The translations under genes and the position numbers were made by a program. Positions 25,292-33,764 of a stretch of DNA of 64,000 bases are shown one piece after another. The notes under the pieces are model-generated. The model was given only the letters and a program-made list of their open reading frames with translations, was not told the origin of the DNA and did not search any database. Within the stretch, counting starts at the first letter, position 1. Every line of letters starts with the position of its first letter. This DNA is from Trinickia dinghuensis (GTDB lineage: Bacteria; Pseudomonadota; Gammaproteobacteria; Burkholderiales; Burkholderiaceae): NCBI RefSeq assembly GCF_003367175.1, contig NZ_QRGA01000006.1, positions 406,783-470,782 on the forward strand, written 5' to 3'.

Positions 25292-25954
25292 TCAGTTGTT
25301 CGCAGCGGCCGGGATGGCCGGTTCGCTCGCGGACACTGACCCGCTTGCTGGTACTGCCGCGCCGACCGTTGCGGCGTTGACGTCGGATGCCGCCGCGCCT
25401 GCGGACTGCGCTTTGACCGCACGGTCATTCTCAAGTGCAGCGAGGGTCTCGAAAACCTTCTTCGCATTCGCGTCGTGCTCAGCAACGCGCTCGATGCGCT
25501 GCATGACTTGCGGAAGCCACTTCGGCTTGTACTCTGGCTTGATGGTGTCCGGGTCGTCGAAGTGGAAGTCAGTTCCGCCGCCCAGGTAGCCGAAATTGCG
25601 CTCCACCGCATCGACGAGGAACACCTTTTCGTCGTCTTTCCCCGGACACGTCTTCTTGTCCAGGATGACAGCGTGCCCCGCCGTGTGCTCGAGGTCCGGC
25701 GGAAGGATTTCGTCCTCCTGGCCACGGTGCACAGTTTCTGGCCAATCGCGCACGTACGGAACGATGAGACCGGTGTAGTGGCACTTCGAATCGGCCTTGT
25801 ACCACTGCGGATGAAAGCCAACGACCTCCACGATTTCCCGCTCCTCGGGTGTTTTGTGGAGCGGGTAGGTCTGGTCGGGCCACAGGATGACGCTGCCGAC
25901 GAGCGCGCCCGCGATATAGATGGCGTGCGCAGCGCCGAAAATGATGTCGAACAT
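25292..25954 (-). CDS. Hypothetical protein with N-terminal membrane segment
   Basis: 220 aa. Residues 5-24 (IFGAAHAIYIAGALVGSVIL) form a signal-anchor. The body contains CHYTGLIVPYVRDWPETVH and VFLVDAVERNFGYLGGGTDF; an Ala-rich low-complexity tail follows residue 180. It is the most distal gene of the leftward set that begins with the PAAR gene at 29212, so it may be an immunity or accessory protein, but an XRE regulator on the opposite strand interrupts the set. Confidence 0.5.
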   Translation of the reverse strand: MFDIIFGAAHAIYIAGALVGSVILWPDQTYPLHKTPEEREIVEVVGFHPQWYKADSKCHYTGLIVPYVRDWPETVHRGQEDEILPPDLEHTAGHAVILDKKTCPGKDDEKVFLVDAVERNFGYLGGGTDFHFDDPDTIKPEYKPKWLPQVMQRIERVAEHDANAKKVFETLAALENDRAVKAQSAGAAASDVNAATVGAAVPASGSVSASEPAIPAAANN

Positions 25955-25990
25955 AGGGCGAATAATCTCGAGCGGGAATACGCAGTGTCT

Positions 25991-26341
25991 TCAGAACTTC
26001 GTCTGCTCGGCTTCGCACGTTCCAGTAGCCGTCCCGAAAAGCCCCTCCGAATAGGTCACAGTGCCGGCCGTGCGAGAAATCGTCACGGTGTCCCAAGTGA
26101 CCTTCAGGCCGTGCATCACATACGTGTCGCCGCTTGCCTCCAACTTGCTTACTGGGAAGCGGAGGACATCACCTTCCCTTACGCCGAAGATATTTCGCAT
26201 CGCTTCCTCTTGACCCGGTTTCGCATGGCCAAGAGTGACTTGTTCAATCTTGCACACAAGGATGGAGGGAGGCTGCGCAGCGCAGGCGACCGATGTCAGC
26301 ACGCAGGCAGCGGCGGACAGCGCGATTTGCTTGATTAGCAT
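25991..26341 (-). CDS. Small secreted protein of unknown function
   Basis: 116 aa with signal peptide MLIKQIALSAAACVLTSVACA. Two Cys remain after the predicted cleavage site (LVCKIEQVTLG and TATGTCEAEQTKF), possibly a disulfide. Beta-rich body (VTWDTVTISRTAGTVTYSEG). It lies 36 bp upstream of the 220-aa membrane protein gene. A periplasmic location would suit an immunity protein, but this is inference from position. Confidence 0.5.
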   Translation of the reverse strand: MLIKQIALSAAACVLTSVACAAQPPSILVCKIEQVTLGHAKPGQEEAMRNIFGVREGDVLRFPVSKLEASGDTYVMHGLKVTWDTVTISRTAGTVTYSEGLFGTATGTCEAEQTKF

Positions 26342-26463
26342 TGTTGGTGGTTCCCCGGAACGCTTCTATTCGAATTTTCTAATCACCTGCGGGACGTACC
26401 CGCAGGTGCAGTAGGGCCGACACAACGGTAGTGCAGTCCGTCGCCCAGTCACCGGCATTCTAA

Positions 26464-26495
26464 CCTACGTTTATCGTATCTACGTTTTTCGTAGA
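26464..26495. promoter_or_regulatory. Tandem palindromic operators of the XRE regulator
   Basis: TCTACG-TTTTT-CGTAGA (26479-26495) is a 6-bp inverted repeat. It overlaps an imperfect copy CCTACG-TTTAT-CGTATC (26464-26480), and a half site TTTCGTAGG sits at 26520-26528, just before the start codon. The layout fits binding by the adjacent HTH protein and divergent control of both flanking transcripts. Confidence 0.65.
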
Positions 26496-26528
26496 GAAAC
26501 AACTGCGGAATCCTGCGATTTTCGTAGG

Positions 26529-26870
26529 ATGGTCAAAAAGGAGCCAACTTCCGTCTTCGGACGCCGCTTGCGAGCGGCGCGGCTGCACGCCGACATTCCG
26601 CAAGACAGGCTCGGCGTTAAGATTGGCCTCGACGAAGCGACGGCAAGTGTGCGGATGAGCCGCTACGAGACAGGGGTTCACGAGCCCCCGTTCCTCATCG
26701 TGGCTAAGCTTGCGCAGGTGTTACGGGTGCCCACCGCGTACTTCTATTGCGATGACGACGACCTTGCCGACGTGGTACTCGCTTGGGGACGACTGCCCAA
26801 GTCCGAGCGCAAGCGTGTCAAACCACTGGTTATGACGCAGCTTGCCGCGAAAGATGCCGGCGAACGGTAA
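26529..26870 (+). CDS. XRE-family transcriptional regulator
   Basis: 113 aa. HTH at residues 9-62: FGRRLRAARLHADIPQDRLG, then VKIGLDEATASVRMSRYETG, then PPFLIVAKLAQVLRVPTAYF. The tail (LPKSERKRVKPLVMTQL) resembles other small XRE repressors. Three repeats of its probable operator lie in the 65 bp upstream. It is transcribed against the surrounding PAAR-module genes and could repress them. Confidence 0.8.
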   Translation: MVKKEPTSVFGRRLRAARLHADIPQDRLGVKIGLDEATASVRMSRYETGVHEPPFLIVAKLAQVLRVPTAYFYCDDDDLADVVLAWGRLPKSERKRVKPLVMTQLAAKDAGER

Positions 26871-26921
26871 CCTGAGCGCTTGCCTAGATGGCTACTCAAA
26901 GTCGTCGACGCGTGCGTTAGG

Positions 26922-27590
26922 TCAATGAAGTGCTCGACTGACGGCAGCGCCGCGAGCTTCGCCTGTCGTCACCCACATCTCTTGCCGCGTACTGAACACC
27001 GCCCATAGGCCAGGTTTGCCCGATGGCTCGCGACAAACCCTCAACCGGGCTATCGCTGTTTGCACCTGCCGGCTGATGCCCGAAGCGTCGAGTTCGTCGG
27101 TGACCTCCAGTTCCTTGTCGAACTCTGGCAAGCCGAGCGTTGTCCACTCTCCGCGCATGAAGTCGAAGACCCACTGACTGAACGAGAACGTGATGCCCTG
27201 CGCATCGTCCGGCACGTCGAATGGGACAGGCACATAGCGGAGACGAGGAGCGTTGATGCAGATTACGCTGTCAGCGTCTTGCATGGAGAACCCAAAGGCC
27301 ATCATGCAGTAGAGCGTTCCGTCGACGCCCCGAGCGTGGTCCAGCAAGTCGAAGTCTTGCAATGCGATGACTTTCCAAGTGTCGCTGTCATCCGGCCCGT
27401 GATACTCGTTTCGTAAATGGGCATAGGATTCCGCAAGGACGCGGGAAACAAAGACCACCGGCCCGCACTTGTCACCCGAACCAACCCACGCCGGCTCAAT
27501 GAAGAGCCCTGTGGCTAGAACCCGTTTCCGTACCACGAGCCAGAGCGACATCGGCGCGATATATTGCGTTTTCACGTCGGTGACCGTCAT
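26922..27590 (-). CDS. Hypothetical protein of PAAR module 2 (222 aa)
   Basis: Cytoplasmic-looking protein with GLFIEPAWVGSGDKCGPVVF, LQDFDLLDHARGVDGTLYCM and FSFSQWVFDFMRGEWTTLG. No known family. It is directly adjacent to the small membrane gene upstream (27591) and belongs to the leftward PAAR operon. Possible roles are effector chaperone or immunity factor; the sequence gives no decision. Confidence 0.5.
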   Translation of the reverse strand: MTVTDVKTQYIAPMSLWLVVRKRVLATGLFIEPAWVGSGDKCGPVVFVSRVLAESYAHLRNEYHGPDDSDTWKVIALQDFDLLDHARGVDGTLYCMMAFGFSMQDADSVICINAPRLRYVPVPFDVPDDAQGITFSFSQWVFDFMRGEWTTLGLPEFDKELEVTDELDASGISRQVQTAIARLRVCREPSGKPGLWAVFSTRQEMWVTTGEARGAAVSRALH

Positions 27591-27815
27591 CTAGCGGCGT
27601 ACCAGTAGGTAAGTGATGAAAGTACCGATGAGCACGACCCCAGCACCATAAAACACCGGCAGATTTCTCAGAGCGTCGAGCTTGGATACGGGAGGCTTGT
27701 TCTCGCCGTCGAGGTCCCAGTAGTCGATGCCCGGGTCGCCCGTGAGATTGATGATAATCAGGACGGCGGCGCTGACGAAGAGCACGAAAAGAATGATGAA
27801 TATTGGCGTCGACAT
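27591..27815 (-). CDS. Two-helix inner-membrane protein, candidate immunity protein
   Basis: 74 aa. TM1 at residues 4-24 (PIFIILFVLFVSAAVLIIIN), then a polar loop with DPGIDYWDLDGENK, and TM2 at 52-72. The gene follows the hydrophobic effector candidate by 15 bp. A short two-helix membrane protein is what one expects as protection against a membrane-disrupting effector. Confidence 0.55.
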   Translation of the reverse strand: MSTPIFIILFVLFVSAAVLIIINLTGDPGIDYWDLDGENKPPVSKLDALRNLPVFYGAGVVLIGTFITYLLVRR

Positions 27816-27830
27816 TTTGAGGCGTTCCGC

Positions 27831-28628
27831 TTAGTCGTTCATCCAGTGCATGAAAACAGGCAGCTCTTCCTGGTACATGTCGTTTCCGACTTCGGCTGCC
27901 ATTCCTCCGAGATTACTCCCGATGAACACCAGCGCGATAGCGCACGCGGGCTCCGCGGGGCCGCAGACGAACGAAACAGCGAGCCCCGCGAGGCTTCCAC
28001 CAATCATGCCGCCTGCGATGATGCTTCCCTGCCGGGCAGCCTCTTTCACTTTGTCCTTGGCGCCAACGACCTCGCCGGTCGCGATGATAGCCGTGACTAT
28101 GATGGCGACTCGGGCGCTGACTTGCAGCCGGCGGACCTTGGTTGAGACATCGACATTCGCGCCACCGGCTTTCTTCAGCACGGTGTAGTAGACAGCGTTA
28201 CGCTCTTCGGTCGTGAGGGCGTCGAAGTTCTTGCCGAATTGGGCCTGAGCGTACTTGTTCAGGTAGTAGTCGAATCCGCGAGATTTGAGCTTCAGTGCTT
28301 CTGCCTGCGCGACTCCGACGGCGGACGTGTACTTTCGATACTCGACGAAAAGCTTGTCGCGCAGTTGGCTGCAATATTCGGCACCTTCTTTGACGGTGAT
28401 GTCGCCGTTGCCAACCTCCTGCCTCACTTGGTCGGAGATTTCCCTGATGTGCTTGCTATATTGCTGGCGAACGTTGTCATCGCTGATTGCATTGACGGCG
28501 AACGTCGTCGCGATTGCTTCGTAGTCCGCGATGGCCGCTTCCAGGAGCCCACTCTTGATGTCATGGACCTGCTGGGTATTGAACGAGCCGCTGGCGACCG
28601 TGTTCTTGTTTGCTGTCGTATCCGCCAT
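27831..28628 (-). CDS. Putative type VI effector with glycine-rich membrane-inserting C-terminus
   Basis: 265 aa from ATG 28628, which sits just after the PAAR stop; an upstream start at 28718 would overlap the PAAR gene and is rejected. The N-terminal 170 residues are a soluble helical region (YYLNKYAQAQFGKNFDALTT). Residues 175-245 contain two hydrophobic stretches rich in small residues, VAIIVTAIIATGEVVGA and IIAGGMIGGSLAGLAVSF, a glycine-zipper pattern seen in pore-forming toxins. A membrane-depolarising effector is inferred. Confidence 0.55.
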   Translation of the reverse strand: MADTTANKNTVASGSFNTQQVHDIKSGLLEAAIADYEAIATTFAVNAISDDNVRQQYSKHIREISDQVRQEVGNGDITVKEGAEYCSQLRDKLFVEYRKYTSAVGVAQAEALKLKSRGFDYYLNKYAQAQFGKNFDALTTEERNAVYYTVLKKAGGANVDVSTKVRRLQVSARVAIIVTAIIATGEVVGAKDKVKEAARQGSIIAGGMIGGSLAGLAVSFVCGPAEPACAIALVFIGSNLGGMAAEVGNDMYQEELPVFMHWMND

Positions 28629-28630
28629 GC

Positions 28631-29212
28631 TCACCCCACCATCGCCATCAGAATGTTGCCCATCACCGACTGACTGCTCGTCTGACCGCCGTCGAGCACG
28701 ACATCGACCCTCTGGCATGCCGATGCGTTCGGTCGGTCGAAATGTACTCGACTGTCGGCGTCGAAGACCCCGTGTTCAACGGAGCCATCGGCGAAGTGCG
28801 CGCGGCAGCGCAGGCCCTCGCAACTGCCAGCATCTTTGAGCGCGAATCGAATCCAGTGCTCGCTTGAGGCTTCGTCGGCCAGATAGTTGCCTGTCGGCCC
28901 GTAGCCCATGCTCGCCAGTTGGTGGCTTTCGAAGCTCTCGTACATATCGGACTGAGAGGGAAGCATTACCGGCGGCGGACTACACTTGCATACGCAGATG
29001 TCTCCGTCGAGAGCGGGCTCTTTGCCCATCATCGTCCCGGGCCAGCGAGGGCCCTTTGCGACAATGTGGCCCGCCGATTTGCAGGCTGGACAAGCAACCT
29101 GCGCACCGATGAAAGTGAGTTCGGTGCCGTAGTGGGTGGTGTGCGGTATGCCCTCGGTTACAGTCCCGCCAGCGGACGATTTATCGCCGATTTTTAGATA
29201 GCTACGCCTCAT
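28631..29212 (-). CDS. PAAR-domain protein, type VI secretion spike cap (module 2)
   Basis: 193 aa from ATG 29212 (MRRSYLKIGDKSSAGG). An ORF start further upstream would add 28 residues unlike module 1. The PAAR domain spans residues 1-100 (GTVTEGIPHTTHYGTELTFI, QVACPACKSAG, RWPGTMMGKEPALDGDICVC). The C-terminal 80 residues differ completely from module 1, consistent with an exchangeable adaptor for a different effector. First gene of a leftward operon with the pore-like effector. Confidence 0.85.
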   Translation of the reverse strand: MRRSYLKIGDKSSAGGTVTEGIPHTTHYGTELTFIGAQVACPACKSAGHIVAKGPRWPGTMMGKEPALDGDICVCKCSPPPVMLPSQSDMYESFESHQLASMGYGPTGNYLADEASSEHWIRFALKDAGSCEGLRCRAHFADGSVEHGVFDADSRVHFDRPNASACQRVDVVLDGGQTSSQSVMGNILMAMVG

Positions 29213-29637
29213 TTTTCTAACGCCCTCGGTAGTTTCTTGTATTGAGGGGCGAATAGATAGCACAGGCGTCACGCGACTTGCAAGAAAGTGACCCAAATCG
29301 GTTGAACGAAGAGCAGACAGGAAGGTCTGGTCGCAACGGTGATGCGAACCCTGTAGTACAACCTGCGGGCCAGTAGCGGCCAGCGCCGCTTAGTAATACC
29401 GAGCATCTCATAAAAGAGTGCGCCGGCCGCGCCTCCCGGCCCAACGGTATCCGTCTCAAAAACAAAGGCGCGCGCGACCTTGTGCTGGCTCGGGTCTCCA
29501 TACCACCGGGGTTGCGCTGGCGGCATCCGATGCATCAACCGGCGCCGTGCTTTCAAGGCATCACCAGTCCGGTTGCCATGGATATGCGGCGGGAGTTCGA
29601 CATTCGCACAATGCGACGAAGCCCTTCGTCGGCGCGC
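29213..29637. other. Intergenic region between the PAAR and TrfA-like genes
   Basis: Nothing coding is evident on either strand. The low end should hold the promoter of the leftward PAAR operon, the high end the 3' region of the TrfA-like gene. No hairpin with a T-tract was seen. Confidence 0.4.
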
Positions 29638-30738
29638 TCAATCGCAGCGAGCGTCCCATTCTGAACGAACGACGCGAATCTTTGTGCCGTCTTCGGCGAA
29701 TTCGTAGCGCGCCACTCGGCTGCATGCGGGCGTTCGTGGGTCCATAAGCTTTTCCAGAGCGCGAACGAGACTGGCTCTGAAATTTCGCATGTGGGACGTG
29801 TAACCGGAGAGGAGATATAGCCGCTCGACGGGCAGCCACATGGCGCCAGCATGGCCCGCATAGAAGCTTGCGAGCCAGCCCTTCAGTCCGTCGAAGCGAA
29901 CAGCTGCGTTGTCCACGGCCGTCCAAGTGCCTGGCCCGAAGAGTTCCGCAACAGATGTCGTTACCCGCAGAACTAGCGCATCGCTGCCTTTAAAATCCTC
30001 ACCCAGTCCGCCGTCCTCGAACGTCACGGACAGCAGCTTGGGTACCTCGATGTTCATGCGGTTATAACGCAGACGCATCTGGGCAAAGCTCAGGCGCAGA
30101 AGACTTGCTCGAACGGCCCTATGCGCTTTCACGCTATATTCATTTCCCATGCGACGCACGAACTCGTAAAACGTGGTTCGTACATGACGGAGACTCTCTT
30201 CGGGGCAGAGTGGCGCTTCGCGGTAATAGTCGAGGCAGGTCGCATAGGCGAGTCTGTCGAATTGGCAAAGCTCGTATCCGCTGAAGGTCAGCGTCATGTT
30301 CCGGAGCGATGCAATTTCCTTCCCGGCCACGAGCAAGGTCGAGTCGCCCGACAGTACGCTCGCGTTGTCTGCTTGGACGCTTCGGCCTGCGGAAAACAAG
30401 GCGGAACGGAGGAACGCATTCGGCAGAGCCTGTGCCATCACCGACCAACTCGGCAGGTACACATCCGAGCCCCTTCGGATGGCTTGCCGACGCCTTGAAT
30501 TTTGAACCTCGCCAGCGGTGGCATTCGAGGGAAGCTCTGCGATTGCCGGCTCCGCGTGCGCACTCTTCGCGCGACGTTCGAGATTGTCGGCAAAGCGGCC
30601 GATTTGCTCGGCGGCGTCGAGCACAGCCGTTTGTCGGTCTGGAGCGGTGGTGAGAGCCGCCTTTGCCGTGCGGCTCGCGAGGTCGCGAAGCTCTGTGGCT
30701 TTACGCTCAAGCCTAGCAGGCGCTTGCTGTTTACCCAT
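29638..30738 (-). CDS. TrfA-like plasmid replication initiator
   Basis: 366 aa from ATG 30738 (MGKQQAPARLERKATELRD, preceded by GGAG). The diagnostic core is VYLPSWSVMAQALPNAFLRS followed by ALFSAGRS, as in TrfA of broad-host-range plasmids. Then TFSGYELCQFDRLAYATCLD, a winged-helix region LRLSFAQMRLRYNRM, and DGLKGWLASFYAGHAGAMWL before a second winged helix. TrfA-type proteins bind iterons and open the plasmid origin. Four iterons lie about 300 bp upstream of the gene. No parA/parB, relaxase or mating genes are present, so only the replication unit of a plasmid is carried. Confidence 0.8.
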   Translation of the reverse strand: MGKQQAPARLERKATELRDLASRTAKAALTTAPDRQTAVLDAAEQIGRFADNLERRAKSAHAEPAIAELPSNATAGEVQNSRRRQAIRRGSDVYLPSWSVMAQALPNAFLRSALFSAGRSVQADNASVLSGDSTLLVAGKEIASLRNMTLTFSGYELCQFDRLAYATCLDYYREAPLCPEESLRHVRTTFYEFVRRMGNEYSVKAHRAVRASLLRLSFAQMRLRYNRMNIEVPKLLSVTFEDGGLGEDFKGSDALVLRVTTSVAELFGPGTWTAVDNAAVRFDGLKGWLASFYAGHAGAMWLPVERLYLLSGYTSHMRNFRASLVRALEKLMDPRTPACSRVARYEFAEDGTKIRVVRSEWDARCD

Positions 30739-31043
30739 TGTGTCGCTCCTCGCGCCGGCGGGGAAATTCCGGCGTTGTCCGCGATACTGCAGCGCCAACG
30801 AGGCGGATATTCGAACAATCTGGAGCGTGACAGGTGTGGGTGGCCTCCGCAGCGGCCCGGATTTTGACGGCAGTGCGAGTCGGTGTTGCTGGCTTGCTCA
30901 TGAGGAACACATGCGCGTTGAAGATGCATGTGTATATGCCGAAACGATGGTCGCGAAGGCATGCGGAACGGACGGCGGCGGCATATCGGAAAATTTCGGT
31001 CGGCGGTAAGTGCAAATTTCAGCGCTGGTCGTGGATTGGCGCA

Positions 31044-31126
31044 GCTTGTACTCTGCATCGGCTCCGCTTGTACTGTGCATCGCGCAGACTTGTACCCTGC
31101 ATCGCGTCGGCTTGTACTCCACATCG
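31044..31126 (+). repeat. Four iterons at exact 22-bp spacing (putative replication origin)
   Basis: 17-bp copies of GCTTGTACTCTGCATCG start at 31044, 31066, 31088 and 31110, giving a strict 22-bp period (two helical turns). Copy 1 matches the consensus as written; copies 2-4 differ at one to three positions. They lie in the 820-bp non-coding stretch 30739-31560 upstream of the TrfA-like gene, the expected place for an oriV. An A-rich run follows at 31143. I found no clear DnaA box. Confidence 0.85.
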
Positions 31127-31560
31127 CCCTTGGGGCCAGGACGCAAAAAACGGACAGCGGCAGCGGGAATTATTGGGGGCGGGCAGCGTCCCATAGTATT
31201 TTTAGACTTGGTAACCCGGATAGCCGGGGCCAGGCGGCCCTACGCTGGCGAACACCTATGCGGGCTAACTTCAGCTCCACGTGCGCGCGCAGACGACACC
31301 ACGCCGTCGGTCTTGTTCGCGCACGAGAGGTGCCAGCGAATCGACGAGGGAAAACGCGCCGCGATTTTGTTCTTTCGAGAAATGTCGCCTGCAGCCGCCG
31401 AACCTGGTCAGCAGGCCGTTAGCGGCGGAGCTGTTTTAGCTAGCGACCTGTTGAGACGAACATCGACTTTATCGCCGACAACCTGCTAACCAGGGCGGGT
31501 TGCATTCTTTCTCACCGCGGGGAGGCAATCTCTCACTCCCGAACGACATGAGTCACTGAC

Positions 31561-32718
31561 ATGCCATACGAATACCAAGATTTCGCGCGCGAGCGTCTGT
31601 ACGAGGAAGTGTGGTCAGAGGCCGTCAGCAAAGTGGCGAAGAAATATCAAATCTCTGACGTTGGGCTTCGAAAGATATGCATCAACCTGAACATACCCCT
31701 TCCGCCCGCGGGCTACTGGGCAAAAGTGTCGGCGGGGAAGGCTGTTAAAAGGCCAGCCTTGGCGCCGACCAAGGGGCCGACAAGCTATCGGCGCTCGGTC
31801 TACAAAGACCCGCAAGACGAAGAGCTTTCGATGCGCACTCAAGTCAAAATCGACGAGGACGCCGGTCACGCACCAGAAGTGCCTGCGGTCGCGTTGCGCA
31901 CCGCCATCGACGAATGCCTGCCGCTCGTAAAACGAATGGCGAAAAAGCTTGATGGTAAGCATCGCGATTCGCGCGCTTGGCCGTATTGCGATGGGGCCGG
32001 GGTGATGCGCATCTATGTATCGCAGGAGAACTCGTTGCGAGCCCTGCTGGTACTGAATCAACTACTCGAGACGCTGACGGCGACAGGTTACTCGATTTCT
32101 TCCAAGGAGGACGGCCCCGCGTACGTGTCCATACTCGACGCCAAGCTGACCTTTCGCATCAAGGAACGCAGCCGCCAACAGAGTGTGCCGTTGACGCGGG
32201 AGCAACAGGCCGAAAACCAGCGAGCTGGATTCAACAAGCACCGCCCTGGGTCTGCATTTCATCCGACGGGCGAACTCGAAATGTCGGCATTCACTGTCGG
32301 GAGCAGTTACGCCACAGCGAGCACATCGGATACGCGGAGCCTTTCAGTCGAGAAGAAGATTCAGGCGTTCGTAGGTCGCCTTCGGCACTTGGTTATTCGG
32401 AATGCGGTAGATGCGGAGATGGCGGCCGAACGTCGGGCGGTAGCGGCGGCAGAGCAGGCTGAGCGAGAGAGGCTTCGAGAGATTCAACGAGTCGCACTCG
32501 ACCACTTGAAGCGCGTCGAGGAGTGGGCGTCGAAACTTGAGCGAGCGAACCGCCTGCGGGCACTGGCTACGGAGTTCGAATCGAAACAACTCACGGCGTC
32601 GGACGGCGTCGTCGATGCCGCATGGATACGACGAGCTGCAGATTGGTTAGACCCCACTGTCGAATGCCGTTGGGGCGACGTGGACGATGCTCCCGCCCGG
32701 TACGGCGGCTTCGAATAG
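31561..32718 (+). CDS. Conserved island protein of unknown function (385 aa)
   Basis: N-terminus: RERLYEEVWSEAVSKVAKKY, ISDVGLRKICINLNIPLPPA, GYWAKVSAGK. This is a HTH-like region of a family I often associate with genomic islands (YEEVW..PVSKVAK.Y.ISDV.L.KICR.L.IPLP..GYWA). The middle is beta-rich; residues 280-345 form a long charged helix (AEQAERERLREIQRVALDHL). A hairpin at 32760-32776 lies 41 bp after the stop. Function unknown. Confidence 0.65.
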   Translation: MPYEYQDFARERLYEEVWSEAVSKVAKKYQISDVGLRKICINLNIPLPPAGYWAKVSAGKAVKRPALAPTKGPTSYRRSVYKDPQDEELSMRTQVKIDEDAGHAPEVPAVALRTAIDECLPLVKRMAKKLDGKHRDSRAWPYCDGAGVMRIYVSQENSLRALLVLNQLLETLTATGYSISSKEDGPAYVSILDAKLTFRIKERSRQQSVPLTREQQAENQRAGFNKHRPGSAFHPTGELEMSAFTVGSSYATASTSDTRSLSVEKKIQAFVGRLRHLVIRNAVDAEMAAERRAVAAAEQAERERLREIQRVALDHLKRVEEWASKLERANRLRALATEFESKQLTASDGVVDAAWIRRAADWLDPTVECRWGDVDDAPARYGGFE

Positions 32719-33100
32719 GTCGCGAATCGGCCGATGTGCAGCGCTTGAAGCGATGCTTCGCCGGCGTTACGCCGGCAGACTCTGTATCCGCTCGCTCCCC
32801 GCACCCGTCAATTGAGTTTCGACACCAGAGGCTAATATCGCCTTCGACGTCGAGGCGCAACGTTTTGCCAGCAAAAACGCCGATATTTCTAAGGCAATGG
32901 CATTATGGTACTTCGCACTGGACAGGGCAACGATGTGCTTCAGCATTGTCGAAGGGTCGGAATTGGACTCCGGAGCGGGTACACTCAATAAAAGCCGATA
33001 GTGGTGACATTTAGCGATAGCTGGCGGGCAAGGTGCGGCATAATCTCAAACATGTCGTACACGCGGATTCGAAAAATTACGGGCCGTAAGGTGGGAGACC
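32719..33100. other. Intergenic region with hairpin, no gene seen
   Basis: GCCGGCG-TTA-CGCCGGC at 32760-32776 is a tight 7-bp hairpin without a T-tract, possibly marking the end of the preceding transcript. The rest has no gene with recognisable features. Confidence 0.45.
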
Positions 33101-33736
33101 ATGGCAGCAGGCGTAAAACCGGGTATCACTGAAGAATACTGGGGCATCATGAGTGAGGACCGAAAGCTTTGCTGGGAGCTCTTCACGCGAGCATTGGCAA
33201 TCGCGGCCGCCTGGTTCGTCGCAAAGACGGGCGTAATGGTCGTCGATTGCATTATCGGTGTGCTCACCGCCTATACACCTCTCCTCGTTATCCGGAGCCA
33301 GCGCTCTTTCCGGAAGTACAGCAAGGCTGGCCGGAGGCGTCTTGCTGGGGCCGTGGTCTTTCTTGGCAGCACCGGGGCGGCAGTTCTCGGACTGCTCTAC
33401 TTCGGCATAGCGTTCCTGAGCGCCGTATTCCAAACCTACGCGACGGAAATCGCTCCGCTCAAACATCACCCTGACTCATTCGGGGGCATTTTCATGCTGG
33501 GCGCATTTCTTATCGCTGGCCCCATCGCCGGAGTGAAAGTTTGGCGCGACCTTAAATTGAGTGAAATCATCTTCGCTTTGCCCAAGCTCTTGCTGAAGCG
33601 GCTGTTGCTTCAACGGAAGTACGTTGCGGATGCGTTCCACGCCTTCGCGCATTTTGAACTGACCGTCCAAGGGCTCGCCTTTGTCTACGCGTCCGTATGC
33701 GCGCAAATCGTCAAGGTGTACTTGAATCTCTTCTAA
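33101..33736 (+). CDS. Integral membrane protein of unknown function (211 aa)
   Basis: Four likely membrane segments: residues about 28-60 (LAIAAAWFVAKTGVMVVDCI), 82-108 (GAVVFLGSTGAAVLGLLYFG), 128-146 (IFMLGAFLIAGPIAGVKV), and a C-terminal amphipathic or membrane helix after 185. Arg/Lys-rich loop between. No family recognised. It precedes the MC-like/SMC-like set by 28 bp and could be its membrane component. Confidence 0.5.
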   Translation: MAAGVKPGITEEYWGIMSEDRKLCWELFTRALAIAAAWFVAKTGVMVVDCIIGVLTAYTPLLVIRSQRSFRKYSKAGRRRLAGAVVFLGSTGAAVLGLLYFGIAFLSAVFQTYATEIAPLKHHPDSFGGIFMLGAFLIAGPIAGVKVWRDLKLSEIIFALPKLLLKRLLLQRKYVADAFHAFAHFELTVQGLAFVYASVCAQIVKVYLNLF

Positions 33737-33764
33737 TTCCGGGGCGCAGTACGAGACCAGACCA

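Noticed and set aside
6795-29212. A complete type VI secretion cluster
   Set aside because: Only PAAR proteins and neighbouring effector candidates are present; no Tss core genes or VgrG.
31044-31126. CRISPR array
   Set aside because: Repeat unit of 17 bp with 5-bp gaps and no spacers of 30 bp or more; iterons explain it, and no cas genes are present anywhere in the window.
30834-31422. Open frames crossing the iteron region on both strands
   Set aside because: Their similarity to each other comes only from the 22-bp repeats; no ribosome site or known domain.
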